This document shows positions 1 to 10,804 of a DNA stretch of 64,000 bases, piece by piece. Every line of letters begins with the position of its first letter. Position 1 is the stretch's first letter. The notes beneath the pieces are model-generated. The model ran no database searches. It was not told the origin of the DNA and saw only the letters and a program-made list of their open reading frames with translations. A program made the translations under genes and the position numbers. Source of the DNA: Trebonia sp963737285 (GTDB taxonomy: Bacteria; Actinomycetota; Actinomycetes; Streptosporangiales; Streptosporangiaceae); the NCBI GenBank assembly GCA_963737285.1, contig CAVTRT010000002.1, positions 1,116,001 to 1,180,000 of the forward strand. Direction: 5' to 3'.

Positions 1-1863
<1,863 letters not shown>

Positions 1864-2110
1864 GGTCTAACTGACGACCCGAAGGACCGCCAAACCTGCC
1901 AACCATGAGAGCAACGCCCCCGCCAAGCAGACGAGGACTGTCCATGGCAAATCACACCATCACGACCCGCGAAACGCAAGCCCATGACGGGGTTGTGCTT
2001 AATGCACTGGCTTTTAGCACGCTGTTGAGTTCTCAAGGTACGGACGCACACCTTTGGTTCACGGTGTTTTAGCAAAAACAACCGCGTTCCTCGGGGGCTT
2101 CGTTTTCAAA
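1864..2110 (-). promoter_or_regulatory. rrn operon leader
   Basis: Leader upstream of 16S. Read on the minus strand it contains CTTGAGAACTCAACAGCGTG, the conserved actinobacterial pre-16S box, at about 2020-2036. The repeat at 2029-2045 matches the spacer element at 34-50, consistent with a processing stem or antitermination signal. I did not find a clean -35/-10 pair, so the promoter itself is not placed. Confidence 0.6.
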
Positions 2111-2465
2111 GCTTACTCGGTCGAATCCCTGCCGCCAAATCGTGTTATCCCGATCCGTCCACCGTGCTCAGGCAGTACGACGAGGCGCTGCCACCTGCGG
2201 CAGCGGGCAGGAACCCCTCGACGCCGAATAAACCTACCACGGCCGCAGTGCAGAAAAACCTACCTACAGCCGCCCAGGGATGCTAGCGGCGATGAACTGC
2301 AGCCCGGCCATGGTGGTGATGGTCGGGACACCTTGCTGACCGCGACCGGCAACTGGCCGGCGGGCTTGCCGCCGAGCCAGATGATGACGCCGGGTTCGCG
2401 ACCGACCCCCGGCCGAAGAAGGCTTATGGCCGATGCTGTAAGGGACCAGCCTGACCACGCTGCCC
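2111..2465. other. Intergenic, nothing recognised
   Basis: About 350 bases between the rRNA leader and the first small minus-strand gene. Open frames exist on both strands, but none shows a ribosome binding site together with a recognisable protein. Confidence 0.4.
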
Positions 2466-2744
2466 TCAGTCTCCTGCTGGCTCATCGGGCTGACTGCCTG
2501 CATCCTCGCGCAGCTCGGCAACGCACTTCACGCTTCCGCAGGTCCGGCCGGAGCCCAGGCGAGGCCTGCCGCACCGGCAAGCGGGCTGTAGCCGGGCCAG
2601 CCGGGCCAGCCAGACGGCGTGCGGCAGCAACTCGGGAACGCCGTCATCTCCCGGAACCGAGACGACGGGCCGGATCCGGCCGCCCGGCAGCGCAAGCCAC
2701 TCCCGTGGCCTGTCTGCTTCCGGACGGCCCGGCACGGAACCCAT
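2466..2744 (-). CDS. Hypothetical protein, 92 aa
   Basis: Short minus-strand frame with an ATG start behind GGGGAAGATAGTGTC, a fair ribosome binding site, directly after the sigma-like fragment at 2740-2887. The middle (EWLALPGGRIRPVVSVPGDD) has normal actinobacterial codon bias. The end has a CRCGRP motif that could be a small metal-binding patch. I do not recognise the family. Its neighbour is decayed, so it may be a remnant too. Confidence 0.3.
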   Translation of the reverse strand: MGSVPGRPEADRPREWLALPGGRIRPVVSVPGDDGVPELLPHAVWLARLARLQPACRCGRPRLGSGRTCGSVKCVAELREDAGSQPDEPAGD

Positions 2745-2887
2745 GACACTATCTTCCCCTGCTCCGGAACCGCATCGCCTCCTTGCCCCAGCCCGCCGGG
2801 CGCGAGCAGAACCGCGGTACGCAGCAGCGCGTCGGCACGAGCGTCGAGGAGCGCCGCCAGGTCGTCATAACGGCCATCATTTGGCAT
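2740..2887 (-). pseudogene. N-terminal fragment of a SigE-family ECF sigma factor
   Basis: A strong ribosome binding site (AAAGGAGTATCCCTG) precedes ATG at 2887. The first residues (YDDLAALLDARADALLRTAV) match the start of region 2 of SigE-family ECF sigma factors, where a helix ending in LLRTAYLLTG is followed by the AEDLVQ segment. Here the likeness stops after about 31 residues and the frame continues into unrelated sequence. The gene is truncated and cannot make a sigma factor. The call rests only on this short match. Confidence 0.4.
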
Positions 2888-3252
2888 CAGGGATACTCCT
2901 TTCGGATACAAGTACGCCGGGAGGAGACAGAAAATCGCTCCCTTACGACAATCCGGGCTGCGGGGAGCTGGCTTGCCCGGCCATCGGGCACGAGCAGCGT
3001 GGCCGACGATTACCACACGAATCCCAGCGACCTGCCCATATTATTCCCGTTAGTGCTATCCTGCCGATATCAGGGACGCGACTCGACGTTTGGTGGCTTC
3101 CGGGGAATGCTGGGGAGGATTGATAGGGGCTTGAATTCCTGACCTCGCTCGAGGCCGCTGCGTGCTTCAAGGAACGTTCGCAAGAGCCTCTCCGGTCCCA
3201 TGCCGATAACTGCGTAAGCCTTGGAGTTCCTGATCATTGGCGGGAGGTCTCT
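2888..3252. other. Intergenic, nothing recognised
   Basis: Divergent spacer between the sigma fragment and the zinc-ribbon protein. The only clear signal is the GGGAGG ribosome site at 3242-3247 that serves the rightward gene. Open frames crossing it have no recognisable product. Confidence 0.4.
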
Positions 3253-5088
3253 GTGAGCGGGTTGCAATGTGGCTGGTGCGGCAGTGCGATGGCTGCGGAT
3301 GAAGTGTTCTGCGGTAACTGCGGCGTGCATGTGAGAGCGACACTCTGGAGCCACGCGGACCCCGGCAAGGAGCCTGGCCAGATGACCAGCGCCACCCGCT
3401 ACCTGTGCGCTGCCGCGTACCTGAGCCCGAGGTTCGCCAGTGCCGTTATCCGCGAGGTGCTGGCATCCCGGCGAGCGGTGGTGCCCTCGCACGGCATCGA
3501 CCTGGCCCCGATCATCGCGCACTGCCTGCTGGCCAGGAAGATCCACCTGGCCCGCGACGCCATCTTGACCGGCATCCTGATCGCGGGCCTGGTCGTGGCG
3601 GTGATACCGACGATCGCGGTCATGTTCGCCGCGCTCCTGCTGGGCCTGCCACTGTCGGAGGTCGGGTGGGAGCGCAAGCCGCCCGACTGGAGGCCGTTCA
3701 CAGTTGCCGGCATCGCCATAGTGTTGGCGGGAGCAGCCGTGCTGTGGATGGCGATTAAGTTCCAGGAGGCGGGCGGCTACGCGATCAACCCGGCGAGCTA
3801 CATTCCGCAAGTTGCCCCGCAGGTAAGAGGGACGCTCTCGGTCGTCGCGGTCGCAGTGGGGTTCCCGGTGCTGGCCGCCACCGTCTTGGTCATGTCCTCG
3901 CGCCGGCAGGCCAGGACGCTCGGCGAGCAGTTCGGCCCGCAACCGGGGCCGGGCCGTACCTTCATGTCCGCGCGGCCCCGAACCAGGCAGCGCATCGACG
4001 AGGTGAGTGCCGCGCAGGAGGGCAACGTGACCCTGTTCGACGGGCAGAACCCATTCATCGGCGCTGGCGCTAACGCCTTTGCCGGCGGCGACCGGCAGGC
4101 ATGGTCCATCGCCATCGAGCCGTACGCCAAGCCCCCTGAGGACGCCCCCGCCGACAAGCCGAGTCCGCGCGTTCCCGTACACGTGGACCCGGTGCAACTG
4201 CACTCCTTTCTCAGGGACCGCCTGATTGCGCTGCGAGACGCCCCGGTCCTCGGCAGCCAGCAAATGCCCGCGCTTACCGTCACGGACCACATCGCCGGTG
4301 AGGGACTGCGGAGGTGGGGCAGCCCGCTCATCGATCACGACCGGAAGATTCCGTACTCGTGGGCCAGCCCCGAGGTGATCAATGCGCTCATCCGGTCTCC
4401 TCGAGACGGCCTGCTTTACTACCAGCGGGTGTCGGTACATGACGCGGGCTCGGAGTCCTGGGCTGGCCGGGGGGTCGACGTTTCCGCATTCATCCGCGTC
4501 GCGGCCGAGGGACATACGCTCTTCCTGGAATTCATTCCCGCCGCCCTGCCGCCGATCCAGGGAGACTTCTACATTGCCGATCGGATGCCGACACCCGGGC
4601 CTGGATTCCTGCTCAAGGTCATCCAGGACACTGCGCGCACCGCTTTCCGGGACATCTTGACCGCGCCCCTGCTGGTGTTCATCACGATGTGGGGGATGCT
4701 GGCCGAACGGTCACTCACAGCAGAGGCCGATCCCGCCAGCGAGTACGTGTGCTGCGACGTAGGCGCCCGGATCAGCGTCCGCGAGCTAGCCGCATCCAGC
4801 ACGCTGCGCACCTACACCCAGCAGATGGAAGTGGCGAAGTACACCGAGATCCTCGAACGGCAGGTCACTCAGGCCGTGCAGGAATTCCTTGACAGCAACG
4901 GCATCGACACGGCCGCCTACGAGGCCAGCGTGGAGAAGGTGGTCAGCGGCGTCAGGACCTCCGTCGGCACGGCCGGTCCCGCGGGGGGCGATGCCACCCC
5001 CACGCAGTACCCGAACATCACGGCTGCCCGGACAGCGTGGAAGGTGGTCACCCAGGTGGGTGAACTGACCAATAAGAAGCAGCGGTAA
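3253..5088 (+). CDS. Zinc-ribbon membrane protein, 611 aa
   Basis: A GTG start at 3253 follows GGGAGG at a good distance. The N-terminus has two CxxC pairs (CGWC and CGNC, residues about 6-22) forming a zinc ribbon. Three hydrophobic segments follow at about 104-132, 156-172 and 196-215. The C-terminal 380 residues are soluble and end in a helical segment around EVAKYTEILERQVTQAVQEF. The domain order suggests a membrane-anchored protein with an inside metal-binding knob. I do not recognise the large C-terminal domain. A 481-residue open frame on the opposite strand is its shadow: the + frame has the start site, the Cys pairs and hydrophobic helices. Confidence 0.8.
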   Translation: MSGLQCGWCGSAMAADEVFCGNCGVHVRATLWSHADPGKEPGQMTSATRYLCAAAYLSPRFASAVIREVLASRRAVVPSHGIDLAPIIAHCLLARKIHLARDAILTGILIAGLVVAVIPTIAVMFAALLLGLPLSEVGWERKPPDWRPFTVAGIAIVLAGAAVLWMAIKFQEAGGYAINPASYIPQVAPQVRGTLSVVAVAVGFPVLAATVLVMSSRRQARTLGEQFGPQPGPGRTFMSARPRTRQRIDEVSAAQEGNVTLFDGQNPFIGAGANAFAGGDRQAWSIAIEPYAKPPEDAPADKPSPRVPVHVDPVQLHSFLRDRLIALRDAPVLGSQQMPALTVTDHIAGEGLRRWGSPLIDHDRKIPYSWASPEVINALIRSPRDGLLYYQRVSVHDAGSESWAGRGVDVSAFIRVAAEGHTLFLEFIPAALPPIQGDFYIADRMPTPGPGFLLKVIQDTARTAFRDILTAPLLVFITMWGMLAERSLTAEADPASEYVCCDVGARISVRELAASSTLRTYTQQMEVAKYTEILERQVTQAVQEFLDSNGIDTAAYEASVEKVVSGVRTSVGTAGPAGGDATPTQYPNITAARTAWKVVTQVGELTNKKQR

Positions 5089-5259
5089 TCTCCGGCGAGT
5101 CCTGATGAGCGCGAGCACGCCCGCCTGCGGCAGGGTCGTCCACGCTCGCAGCATTGACTGCGAGGGCGACCTGCGCCCTGGCCGGGGGCTCCCTGGCGGC
5201 CTTGCCCGTGGCGATCGCGACTCGCAGGCCGCCGTCTGTGATGGCGGTGAGACTAGGAC

Positions 5260-6054
5260 ATGACTTCGTTTAATCTGACGACCGGCTGGGTCGATGACTA
5301 TCTGGCCCGGATCGGCGTCACGCGCCCTGCCTCAGCGGATCTCCAGGCGCTGCGCGACCTCCAGTCAGGGCATCTGCTGGCCGTGCCGTTCGAGAACCTC
5401 AGCATCCATCTCGGCGAGCCGATCGTTTTGGACCAGGTGGGCCTGGTGACCAAGGTGGTCGGCATGCACCGCGGCGGCTTCTGCTACGAGCTGAACGGCG
5501 CCTTCGCAGGCCTGCTCACCGCGCTCGGGTTCCGCGTCAGCTTGCTGTCCGCGCGGGTACTCGGCGCCGGCAAGCAGCCCAGACCGCCCTTTGACCACAT
5601 GACCCTGCGGGTGGACCTCGCTGAACCGTGGCTTGTTGACGTCGGGTTCGGCCCGTTCGCCATGCAGCCGCTGCGGCTGAGCTTCCTAGGCGACCAGCCC
5701 GACCCCGGCGGAACGTTCCGGGTGGCAGACAGCCCCTCCGGGCACGGCGACCTCGACATCCTCCACGACGGCATGCCCGCCTACCGGGTCGACCCCCGAC
5801 CCTACGAACTGCACGATTTCGCGCCGACCTGCTGGTGGCATCAGACCTTCCCCGGATCGCATTTCCGGAAATCCCTGACCTGCTCGATTTCCACCAGCTC
5901 TGGCCGCATCACGCTGAGCCGCGACCGGCTCATCGTGACCGAGGACGGCCATCGCGAGGAGCGCGCGCTGACTAGTGACGCCGAGATCCTGGCCGCTTAC
6001 CGCCGCTATTTCGGCATCACCCTGGACCGGGTCCCTGTCATCGACAAGGGTTAA
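5260..6054 (+). CDS. nat: Arylamine N-acetyltransferase
   Basis: Cytosolic enzyme that moves an acetyl group from acetyl-CoA to arylamines or hydrazines. At 264 aa it has the usual bacterial NAT length. The catalytic triad is visible: Cys75 in RGGFCYELN, His113 in FDHMTLRV and Asp127 in LVDVGFG. The FENLSIH motif near residue 46 is also typical. The ATG at 5260 starts right before the conserved N-terminal helix. The gene stands alone: 170 bases separate it from the zinc-ribbon gene, and an insertion sequence follows 30-190 bases later. In other actinobacteria NAT genes sit in sterol-degradation or ansamycin clusters; there is no sign of either here, so the role is probably detoxification. Confidence 0.93.
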   Translation: MTSFNLTTGWVDDYLARIGVTRPASADLQALRDLQSGHLLAVPFENLSIHLGEPIVLDQVGLVTKVVGMHRGGFCYELNGAFAGLLTALGFRVSLLSARVLGAGKQPRPPFDHMTLRVDLAEPWLVDVGFGPFAMQPLRLSFLGDQPDPGGTFRVADSPSGHGDLDILHDGMPAYRVDPRPYELHDFAPTCWWHQTFPGSHFRKSLTCSISTSSGRITLSRDRLIVTEDGHREERALTSDAEILAAYRRYFGITLDRVPVIDKG

Positions 6055-6086
6055 CTTAACCTCAATGAGTCAGGCTCGCCGGGCTT

Positions 6087-7715
6087 GGTTACCGTACGCG
6101 CTGGAGCCGGTTTTTGAGCTTCATGTCCGTTTCGGTTCCGGCGGGCGGTAGGCGGTACTGCCCGGTGTGCCCGGGGCGGCACCGGCTTCCACCTGGCCGG
6201 AATGCGTCTCCTTCCGTATCGACGGGACAGTTAGCGCTGGTCAGCTGGGTGCGGGGAGGGCGCGGAGCCGGTTCCAGCAGGTGATGAAGGCGTCCTTCCA
6301 TGGCCAGTCCGGGCTGATCTTGAGTATCTGCTTGCGGGCGTGGCGGGTCAGGCGGGCGGGGATGCTCCAGATCCGGTAGCGGAGCGTGCCCGGCTCTGCG
6401 TCCCGCAGGCCGGGCTGGTCGTGGAAGCCGAGGAGGCGGGCCCAGGCGGTGAGGTCGGCGGCGAGGTTCGCGGCGAGGGCCCAGCCTTTGTTGACCTGCC
6501 AGGCCTTCGACGGGAGGTTCCGCAGCCCCATGGCTTTCGCGGTGCGGACGCCGTCGGTCTCGACGGTGGCATGGTCGCGCTGCAGCACGTCGATGAACTG
6601 GGGATGGTGACTGCCGGGAACGCCCTCCATCCCGGTGTCCGGGACATTCGTGCAGGTGACGGAGTACTTCCAGCCGGTCTTTTTCTCGTAGGCGGTCATG
6701 TTCTTCTTGTGGCGGCGCGAGGGCTTCACGCGGCGGGCGATCCAGCGCAGCCCGTCCGGCCAGTTCTCCGCCCTGCTCATCAGGCCGGTGATCTCGGCGA
6801 TGTCCTTGTCCTCCTCGGGGCTGCCGTCCTGGCGGACGCCGGGCTTCCATGCGCCGTCCGGGACGGCCGCGATGGCGGCCTCGTCGCTTGCGGTGATCAT
6901 CCAGCCGCAGGTGAACAGCACGGTCCTGCGCGGGGAGGACAGCGTGAGCAGGTGCTTTACCAGGTCGTGGCTGGCGCCGGCCCCGTCTATCCGGATCATG
7001 ACCCTGCGCCGGAACCTCGCGGGAACCTGCTTCAGTGCCCGGCCCAGCACTTCCTTGTGATCAGTGAAGGTGTTCGAGCCGGCGTTGCCGGGGCGCAGCA
7101 GCATGTCCAGGCACTCTCGCGTGTTCATGCACCAGGCCGCCAGTGGGTGGAAGCCGAACCCCATCTTCCACGTGGGAGCTGCGCACTGCTTATCCGAATG
7201 GGCGGTGATCAGGGTGCCGTCCATGTCGATGAACAGCCACCCGGCCAGGGACTTGCCCGCGATCTCCAGCCAGGGGAACCCGCCCGCCGCCTCGATCTGC
7301 TCCCACACGTGCTTCCGGATCCTGGCCCTGGCCTGCGCTATTCGTGTCAGCATACGGTCAGAGGCCAGGTCCAGGACACGGCGGACCGTGGACGCCGACG
7401 GCGCCGGGCCGAGCACCGGCCCCAGTTGCCCCAGGATCGCTATGTCGGCCATCGCGGTGGCGCCCAGCGCGATGGCGATCGCCGTCGAGACCAGCACCAT
7501 TCCCCGGCTGAGCAGCGGAGACGCGCTCTTCAGCGTCAGCGCCCCGTCCAGGGCCGCGGTCAGGCCGCACTGATCGGCGAGCTTCCGCAGCAAGATCCCG
7601 CCGCCATGGCCGACCAGGCCGTTCCCGCCGGCAGTGACCTCCAGGGCATGATCCCAGGACATATCCTTCATCGCGAAGAGCGCTCCAGTTCCAGGGCTTA
7701 CGTGGCGTGGTAACC
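6087..7715 (-). mobile_element. IS1380-family insertion sequence (ends tentative)
   Basis: A single complete transposase gene fills the element. Candidate ends are GGTTACC at 6087-6093 and its inverted copy GGTAACC at 7709-7715, each followed inward by partly similar sequence (GTACGCGCTGGAGCC against ACGCCACGTAAGCC). The outer limits and target duplication are not certain. No passenger gene is present. Confidence 0.5.
6241..7671 (-). CDS. IS1380-family transposase, 476 aa
   Basis: DDE transposase that cuts and rejoins the element's ends. The protein has full family length. The N-terminus carries the GGxLLRKLADQCGLTAALD type region; the catalytic core includes LFIDMDGTLITAHSDK, with the first Asp, and WKMGFGFHPLAAWC. 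The region MIRIDGAGASHDLVKHL carries a second acidic residue, and the end (PARLTRHARKQILKISPDWPW) is characteristic of IS1380 transposases. The frame is intact, so the element could be active. It lies between the NAT and DUF167 genes without breaking either. A long + strand frame across the same bases is a shadow. Confidence 0.93.
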   Translation of the reverse strand: MKDMSWDHALEVTAGGNGLVGHGGGILLRKLADQCGLTAALDGALTLKSASPLLSRGMVLVSTAIAIALGATAMADIAILGQLGPVLGPAPSASTVRRVLDLASDRMLTRIAQARARIRKHVWEQIEAAGGFPWLEIAGKSLAGWLFIDMDGTLITAHSDKQCAAPTWKMGFGFHPLAAWCMNTRECLDMLLRPGNAGSNTFTDHKEVLGRALKQVPARFRRRVMIRIDGAGASHDLVKHLLTLSSPRRTVLFTCGWMITASDEAAIAAVPDGAWKPGVRQDGSPEEDKDIAEITGLMSRAENWPDGLRWIARRVKPSRRHKKNMTAYEKKTGWKYSVTCTNVPDTGMEGVPGSHHPQFIDVLQRDHATVETDGVRTAKAMGLRNLPSKAWQVNKGWALAANLAADLTAWARLLGFHDQPGLRDAEPGTLRYRIWSIPARLTRHARKQILKISPDWPWKDAFITCWNRLRALPAPS

Positions 7716-7747
7716 CGTAATCTCCCAGGGCCAGGGCGCTCTTCGCC
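7673..7747. repeat. Inverted repeat at the transposase start
   Basis: GCGAAGAGCGC at 7673 and its reverse complement GCGCTCTTCGC ending at 7747 bracket the region just upstream of the transposase start codon at 7671. A hairpin or protein site here could limit translation or transcription of the transposase. It may also be part of the right end of the element. Confidence 0.5.
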
Positions 7748-7767
7748 TGCCAAAGACCACAAACCGC

Positions 7768-7805
7768 AGGAGGGGGACGGCCGCTGCGCGGCCGTCCCCC
7801 CTCCT
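7768..7805. terminator. Strong GC hairpin, terminator-like
   Basis: AGGAGGGGGACGGCCGC at 7768-7784 pairs with GCGGCCGTCCCCCCTCCT at 7788-7805, a stem of about 17 pairs with one bulged C and a 3-base loop. No T-run follows on either strand, as is common for actinobacterial terminators. It sits just beyond the insertion sequence. Confidence 0.6.
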
Positions 7806-7985
7806 CATCTCGCCAGGCTACGGATAGTCCCGCACCTATAAGGTGAAGCTTCCCAGGACCCGGAACGAGGCAGAATCCCAGCTCACAGACCCAAGCAAGA
7901 ACCTGAAACGCTCATCGCTGAATTGCGGAGGTTAACAGGACGATCCGGGCCTCACCTGATCCGGCAGCGCTGATGCGGCGCCGGC

Positions 7986-8252
7986 TTACCGGCGCAATAG
8001 CGCGTCAAGCCGCGCGGCCAGCACTTCCGCCGGGCCGGCGATGCCGATCACCTTGTCACGGCTAGCCGCGCCAAAGACGAGCGTGACGCTCGACCGTGAT
8101 ACCCCGAACGCCTCCGCGACCGCCCGCAGCACCGCTTCCGTCGCCTTGCCGTCGGCAGGCCTCGCGGTTACCGACACGACCAGGGCATCGCCATGCCGCC
8201 CGCCGACAGCCGTCCGGGAGGCAGCTGGCTTCACCCGCACCGCCACCCGCAT
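7986..8252 (-). CDS. DUF167 (YggU-like) protein
   Basis: Small conserved protein of about 88 aa. The family's core is clear: MRVAVRVKPAASRTAVGG at the start, VSVTARPADGKATEAV in the middle and GAASRDKVIGIAG near the end. Biochemical function is unknown. I placed the start at the ATG at 8252, where the conserved domain begins and GATGAGGGC gives a weak ribosome site. A GTG at 8321 would add 23 unconserved residues. The 180 bases on its 3' side, up to the hairpin at 7805, hold nothing recognised. It ends a leftward run but is probably independent of the peptide operon. Confidence 0.85.
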   Translation of the reverse strand: MRVAVRVKPAASRTAVGGRHGDALVVSVTARPADGKATEAVLRAVAEAFGVSRSSVTLVFGAASRDKVIGIAGPAEVLAARLDALLRR

Positions 8253-8443
8253 GCCCTCATCATGATGCGCACCCGCCACGGCCATAAAGCTAGCAGCGGG
8301 GACGGCTGGCGGTCCCCACACCGTCCCGCGATGACGGCCTCCGGGCGGAAGACGGATGCCTGGGCGCTGGTCGAGGTCGCGATGACGATTACCGTGGACC
8401 AGGCGTTCTGCTCGATGCTGATGACAAGGCGGCGAAGCGCAGA

Positions 8444-9667
8444 TCAGGGGGCATCGAAACGCTCGTCCGGCGAGCGGAGGCTAGCCAGGCCAGCAAGGCA
8501 CACGACTGCGGCCAACCCTGCGTAGGCAGCGGTGGCCAGGTAGCCGCCGTCGGCGCCGTGCGCGTCGATGGACCAGCCCGTGATGGCCGATCCTGCCGCC
8601 CCGCCGAGACACATTGAGAGGCCGACCCAGGACAGTGCCTCGGTTTCGCGTCCCGCCTTGGCCTGCTGTTCGAGGATCGAGTAGCCGCTGACCAGGGTCG
8701 GTGAGGCGACGATGCCTACTGCCAGAAGGACCACGCATAGAACGGCAAGGCTCGGGGCGAGCCATAGCAGCGCTATCGCGGCAGCGGAAAGGATCTGTGT
8801 GATCGCCAGCCGGTAATGCGTTCTGGTTCTCCATTTCCTTGATCCGTACAATAGCCCGCCCCCTGCGCTGCCGACTGCGAAGATGGCCAGTATGAGTCCG
8901 GCAAGCGCACGGTGGCGGTGGGCTGTGGCAAATGCAACGGTGGCCAGTTCGATCGACGCGGTGACGGCACCGAACATGGCTAGGACGGGCGCTAGCGTAA
9001 CGAGGCCGGATGCAGGCAAGGTCCAGTGCCGGGATCGGGCGATTGGCTGTCGTTCCAGCGCCCTGAAAGGCGCGGCGACGGTTCGGATGCAGGGCTGGCG
9101 GACAAGGAACCAGACGCCTATGACCGCCAGGCATGCAGCGGCACCGAGTCCGGCGCCCGGGTAGATCCTGGTTGCGAGGAAGGTACTGAGTACTGGCCCG
9201 ACGATGAAGATCAGGTCGTCGTTGGCGGATTCGAGGGCGAACGCTAGCTCCAGTTTCTGCTTGTCGGGGCCGCACAAGGTGCTCCAGCCCGTTCTGACCA
9301 CGGCGCCGAGGGCCGGCATGCTGGCCGCGCCAACTGTGCCGGTGAGGAAGAGCAGCCACGTAGGGGCGTGTGCCTCGGCGCTTGCGATGAACGCTGCTGT
9401 CGCTGCGAGGAACAGTGCTGACTGTGGACGCACGACGTGCCGCGGGCCGAATCTGTCAGTCAATGCGGCGACCCGGCTCAGCAGGGCCGCGCTGCCAGCG
9501 AAGCCAGCGGCCGCCAGTCCGCCAGCGAGCGCCCAGCTACCGCCCAGTTCGGTGATCATCAAGACGGTGCCAAGAGGGTACATGGCCATCGGCATCCTGG
9601 CTGTGAACCCGGCCGCGCAGTAGGGCAGTGCGCCGTTGGTGCGTAGCAGTTGCCAGTAGGAGCGCAC
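8444..9667 (-). CDS. MFS transporter in a YcaO-TfuA operon
   Basis: Integral membrane protein of 407 aa with about 12 hydrophobic helices and the MFS loop 2-3 signature region (SRVAALTDRFGPRHVV). It probably acts as a proton-driven exporter. The start is a GTG at 9667 behind GAAAGGCTGG. It lies only 18 bases after the YcaO stop on the same strand, so it belongs to the same transcript. From context I infer that it exports, or gives immunity to, the modified peptide. Family membership is clear but the substrate is not. Confidence 0.88.
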   Translation of the reverse strand: MRSYWQLLRTNGALPYCAAGFTARMPMAMYPLGTVLMITELGGSWALAGGLAAAGFAGSAALLSRVAALTDRFGPRHVVRPQSALFLAATAAFIASAEAHAPTWLLFLTGTVGAASMPALGAVVRTGWSTLCGPDKQKLELAFALESANDDLIFIVGPVLSTFLATRIYPGAGLGAAACLAVIGVWFLVRQPCIRTVAAPFRALERQPIARSRHWTLPASGLVTLAPVLAMFGAVTASIELATVAFATAHRHRALAGLILAIFAVGSAGGGLLYGSRKWRTRTHYRLAITQILSAAAIALLWLAPSLAVLCVVLLAVGIVASPTLVSGYSILEQQAKAGRETEALSWVGLSMCLGGAAGSAITGWSIDAHGADGGYLATAAYAGLAAVVCLAGLASLRSPDERFDAP

Positions 9668-9685
9668 TGGAACAGCACCAGCCTT

Positions 9686-10804
9686 TCATTGCCTTAGCCC
9701 GGGAGCGACTACGCGGGCGACCGCGAATTCGGCCCGAGTGCTGAGGTCAACCAGCATCGGCTCCGTGCCGGTGACAGCCTCGACTCGCCGGGCCATCCAG
9801 GTGAGCTCGTCATCGACGGTGTCGAACGTCGGAAGCTCCCCCAGACGCAGGTCCTGCCAGGCTGCCTGCCCGATCGGCGGGGGCGGTTCGGCGACGAGCC
9901 CGGAGCTGATGACCTCGTATACCGGCGGGGTGTCGTCGCGGCTGCCCGCGATCATCGTCAGCCTGCTCTGAGCGGCTTCGGATACGGCTCGGCTGAGTGC
10001 CACCTCAGCGCTTGAGTGCGCACCAGATCCTTCGGCCATCACCGGGAAGTCCGGGGACCAGATCCGGCAGCAAAAGCACGGGATTTCGAATCTGTTAGGC
10101 AAAGACCACAGGGCAAGGTAGGCGCCAGCGTCCAGCACTTGGCGGATCAGCCCGCGACAGCTGGCTGTGACCGATCCAGGCAGCACGGCGACGCAGGCGT
10201 CGAATCGCCCCGCTGGCATTCGAGACAGCGCGTCTCGTTCGATGACCTCGTAAACCGCGTGCAGCGCCGCTTCCGCGAGGCAGTTTCCTGAGGCCAGTCC
10301 GTTGCTGCCGCGCGTGATGCCTGGCGGTCGCCAGGATGACACGTCCTCGGGTGCCAGCGAGACCGCGTCCAGTGGCACGAGCATGGGGACATTCGAGACG
10401 AGCCCTGCGCCAGTCACCCAGTCCAGTCGGGTCTGCCTGGTCAGGAGACTGCCCGGGGACTGGTCTAGGTCCAGCACGTCATAAGGCAGGTTCAGGTCAG
10501 CGATCGCCGCTGCGGTCTTCACAGCCGACGGCAGCGCGAATTCGGCGTGCCACAACTCGATCGCTTCCATGAGGGCGGATACCATGGCGTGAAGGCTGGT
10601 GGCACCCTTGCCCTGAGACACGGCCAGGGTCGCGGAGAGCGGCCGGACGGCCATCCAGACCGGGATGCCGAGGATGTCGAGCCCGGTCACGTCCGCGATT
10701 CGGGTAATGCCATAGTCGCCCATGATTGGCGAGACAAGATCCCAGGTGTCCGCGAGATGGCGTACACGATGGGTTCCGTCGAAGTGCACCTTGACCGCAG
10801 TCAC
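9686..10804 (-). CDS. YcaO-domain cyclodehydratase/thioamide synthetase
   Basis: YcaO enzymes use ATP to activate a peptide backbone amide. With a TfuA partner the known outcome is a thioamide (methanogen McrA, thioamitide and thiovarsolin pathways). Family marks include SQGKGATSLHAMVSALMEAIELWHAE, with its conserved Glu-rich ATP/Mg site, GLASGNCLAEAALHAVYEVIERDA in the middle, and AEGSGAHSSAEVALSRAVSEAAQSR near the end. The GTG start at 10804 overlaps the TfuA stop by 4 bases (GTGA), so the two are translationally coupled. An upstream in-frame start at 10876 would lie inside tfuA and is unlikely. The protein is 372 aa and ends near VARVVAPGLRQ. Confidence 0.93.
   Translation of the reverse strand: MTAVKVHFDGTHRVRHLADTWDLVSPIMGDYGITRIADVTGLDILGIPVWMAVRPLSATLAVSQGKGATSLHAMVSALMEAIELWHAEFALPSAVKTAAAIADLNLPYDVLDLDQSPGSLLTRQTRLDWVTGAGLVSNVPMLVPLDAVSLAPEDVSSWRPPGITRGSNGLASGNCLAEAALHAVYEVIERDALSRMPAGRFDACVAVLPGSVTASCRGLIRQVLDAGAYLALWSLPNRFEIPCFCCRIWSPDFPVMAEGSGAHSSAEVALSRAVSEAAQSRLTMIAGSRDDTPPVYEVISSGLVAEPPPPIGQAAWQDLRLGELPTFDTVDDELTWMARRVEAVTGTEPMLVDLSTRAEFAVARVVAPGLRQ

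Noticed and set aside
2054..2746. 230-residue open frame on the + strand after the rRNA leader
   Set aside because: Arg/Pro-rich low-complexity translation without ribosome site, and it overlaps better supported minus-strand signals.
3070..4515. 481-residue open frame on the minus strand
   Set aside because: It is antisense to the zinc-ribbon membrane protein, is very rich in Arg, Gly and His, and has no domain or ribosome site.
6340..7713. 457-residue open frame on the + strand
   Set aside because: It is antisense to the transposase, which has clear family motifs; the + frame has none.
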